7,574 nucleotides of DNA from Moraxellaceae bacterium UBA2031 (GTDB lineage: Bacteria > Pseudomonadota > Gammaproteobacteria > Pseudomonadales > Moraxellaceae), in the NCBI GenBank assembly GCA_002333145.1, contig DDBN01000047.1:1-7574 (forward strand), in the 5' to 3' direction. A program made the position numbers and the translations under genes. Below are positions 6,365 to 7,574 of this stretch, one piece after another. The first letter of the stretch is position 1. Each line of letters begins with the position of its first letter. A model generated the notes under the pieces. That model saw only the letters and a program-made list of their open reading frames with translations, was not told the origin of the DNA and did no database searches.

Positions 6365-6974
6365 TCAACTCGCGCGCCAGTAAAGGCCACACATTATCGA
6401 GCAACCGTTTCTGCGCTTGTGCAACGGGATGAACACCATCTCGTTGCATGAGTGCAGGATTGCCCCCAACACCCTCAAGAAAAAATGGTAACAATGCACT
6501 GCCGCTAGTCTGGCTTACCTTCACAAAAACCCTCTCGAACGACGTTGTGTAGGCTTTTCCATAGTTGGGGGGGATTTTCATGCCCAGCAAAATCACCGTT
6601 GCTCCGGCACTTTTGGCTGTCGTAACCATCTGCAGGAGGTTCTTCTCCATCAGTGCAGGCGGTTGTCCGCGCAGTCCATCGTTTCCCCCTAACTCCAGAA
6701 TGACAATATCAGGGCGATGCTGGCGTAGAAGTTCCGGTAAGCGACGCACGCCTCCCGATGTGGTTTCACCACTGAGACTGCCATTAACGACCTTGTGCTT
6801 TCCCGGCGCAGACGAATCAAGGCGCTGCGTCATAAGGTGTACCCAGCCTTGTTGAGTTTCCAGACCGTAAGCTGCGCTGATACTATCCCCGAACACCAAA
6901 ATTACCGCTGCCTGCGCATTGCCTGCCAGCATAACGATGGTCAATACACATAATTTCAGCCAGTGGCGATACAT
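6351..6974 (-). CDS. tesA: Periplasmic SGNH hydrolase: acyl-CoA thioesterase I / lysophospholipase L1 / arylesterase
   Basis: This 207-residue precursor is almost exactly the length of E. coli TesA (208). TesA hydrolyses long-chain acyl-CoA, lysophospholipids and aryl esters in the periplasm. Residues 1-22 form a signal peptide: MYRHWLK, a hydrophobic core, then NAQA with cleavage expected after Ala22. The SGNH blocks are complete: GDSIS (29-33, nucleophile S31), 'NGSLSGETTSGG' (64-75, with the oxyanion glycine), GGND (96-99, oxyanion N98), and DGVHP (179-183, catalytic D179 and H182). Two adjacent ATGs exist. The one at 6974 lies 5 bases after GGAGG and is preferred over 6977 (2 bases). A longer frame reaching 7073 would put the signal peptide inside the protein and is rejected. 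The gene is divergent from the ybbA-type gene with one base between the start codons, and convergent with the DUF349 gene. Confidence 0.93.
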   Translation of the reverse strand: MYRHWLKLCVLTIVMLAGNAQAAVILVFGDSISAAYGLETQQGWVHLMTQRLDSSAPGKHKVVNGSLSGETTSGGVRRLPELLRQHRPDIVILELGGNDGLRGQPPALMEKNLLQMVTTAKSAGATVILLGMKIPPNYGKAYTTSFERVFVKVSQTSGSALLPFFLEGVGGNPALMQRDGVHPVAQAQKRLLDNVWPLLARELKKHR

Positions 6975-6975
6975 C

Positions 6976-7574
6976 ATGTCCTCCGAAGTACTGATTGCGG
7001 CGCAAAATATCAGCAAGACGGTCCGTACCGGTACGGATGTCCTGACAATTCTTAATGGCATTACTCTGACCATTCATAAGGGTGAACGTATTGCCATTAT
7101 CGGTGCCTCTGGATCAGGAAAGACCACCCTGCTCGGCTTGATGGCCGGTCTTGATCGGCCGGATACCGGCTCCCTCAGTCTTTGTGGGCAAGCATTGGAT
7201 AACCTAAACGAAGATCAGCGTGCCGAGTTGCGTAAGCAGCACGTTGGCTTTGTATTTCAGTCCTTCTTGCTCGTCCCCACTCTAACGGCCCTTGAAAACG
7301 TCATGCTGGCATTGTCCGTGAATCATCGTGGCGACACTGTTACAGCTCGTGAATGGCTGGAACGTGTTGGTTTGGGGCATCGGCTGCACCACACGCCACG
7401 CCAACTCTCCGGTGGTGAGCAGCAGCGTGTCGCGCTTGCCCGCGCCTTTGCCGGTCGCCCTTCAATTCTTTTTGCAGACGAGCCCACAGGCAATTTAGAT
7501 GCCAAAACGGGAGCGCAGATCAACGAACTGCTCTTCTCATTAAATGCTGAAGCTGGCACCACATTGGTGCTGGT
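6976..7574 (+). CDS. ybbA: ABC transporter ATP-binding protein, YbbA type (3' end outside window)
   Basis: The first 199 codons are present, of about 228 in E. coli YbbA, and the frame stays open at the window edge. It is an ATPase of the MacB/LolD-like group of ABC systems, expected to work at the inner membrane with a large YbbP-type permease that would be encoded next (not in the window). Motifs: Walker A GASGSGKTT (43-51), Q-loop Gln95 in 'VGFVFQSF', signature LSGGEQQR (144-151), Walker B ILFADEP with E169 (164-170), and D-loop NLD (173-175). The 'HVGFVFQSFLLVPTLTALENV' stretch closely follows E. coli YbbA. The start MSSEVLIA aligns with that protein; an in-frame ATG at 6937 lacks a ribosome binding site. 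The leader has no clear Shine-Dalgarno motif and overlaps the tesA signal peptide codons. The transported substrate is not established; pairing with tesA suggests a lipid or acyl compound (inference). Confidence 0.92.
   Translation, partial: MSSEVLIAAQNISKTVRTGTDVLTILNGITLTIHKGERIAIIGASGSGKTTLLGLMAGLDRPDTGSLSLCGQALDNLNEDQRAELRKQHVGFVFQSFLLVPTLTALENVMLALSVNHRGDTVTAREWLERVGLGHRLHHTPRQLSGGEQQRVALARAFAGRPSILFADEPTGNLDAKTGAQINELLFSLNAEAGTTLVL
6980..6984 (-). promoter_or_regulatory. tesA ribosome binding site embedded in ybbA codons 2-3
   Basis: On the minus strand this reads GGAGG, 5 bases before the tesA ATG at 6974. On the + strand the same bases lie within TCCTCC (6979-6984), the Ser2-Ser3 codons of the ybbA-type gene. 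It decides the tesA start between two adjacent ATGs. Confidence 0.75.

Noticed and set aside
6975..7073. Extended tesA start from 7073
   Set aside because: It would run antisense through the Walker A region of the ATPase gene and bury the signal peptide. The start at 6974 has GGAGG and gives the normal family length.
7323..7562. 79-codon minus strand open frame inside the ABC ATPase gene
   Set aside because: It is the antisense of the signature and Walker B region, so it is a by-product of conserved coding sequence.

Overview
The window is chromosomal DNA from a gammaproteobacterium, most likely of the Pseudomonadales/Oceanospirillales type. Three things point there: purB is followed by a JmjC-type ribosomal oxygenase gene; tesA and the ybbA-type ABC ATPase are divergent neighbours; and there is a large HEAT/DUF349 protein. 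Base composition is near half G+C throughout, and no segment looks foreign. I see no phage, insertion sequence, CRISPR array, tRNA or rRNA.

Layout. Positions 1-132 are the 3' end of purB (purine synthesis), closed by a hairpin terminator at 161-187. A two-gene + strand unit follows: a RoxA/YcfD-like 2-oxoglutarate oxygenase (241-1428) and a 175-residue protein of uncharacterised type (1412-1939). The second gene starts inside the first with its own ribosome binding site, so they are probably translationally coupled. A strong bidirectional terminator (1994-2031) separates this unit from a convergent gene at 2047-3231 (minus strand), which encodes an alpha-methylacyl-CoA racemase-like family III CoA-transferase with the full racemase catalytic triad. 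A 246-base divergent intergenic region (3232-3477) leads to a 951-residue protein (3478-6333) with N-terminal HEAT-like repeats and several DUF349-type helical repeats. It converges after 17 bases on tesA (6351-6974, minus), a periplasmic SGNH lysophospholipase/thioesterase. tesA abuts, start codon to start codon, a ybbA-type ABC ATPase gene (6976 onward) that runs off the window.

The genes do not form a single pathway. They are mostly conserved housekeeping or accessory genes, with translation-linked modification (RoxA) and lipid/acyl-CoA metabolism (the racemase, TesA and perhaps the YbbA transporter) as loose themes. I found no clearly new system. The points worth a second look are the back-to-back tesA/ybbA starts with mutually embedded signals, the overlapping partner of the ribosomal oxygenase, and the HEAT/DUF349 protein with its low-complexity hinge.
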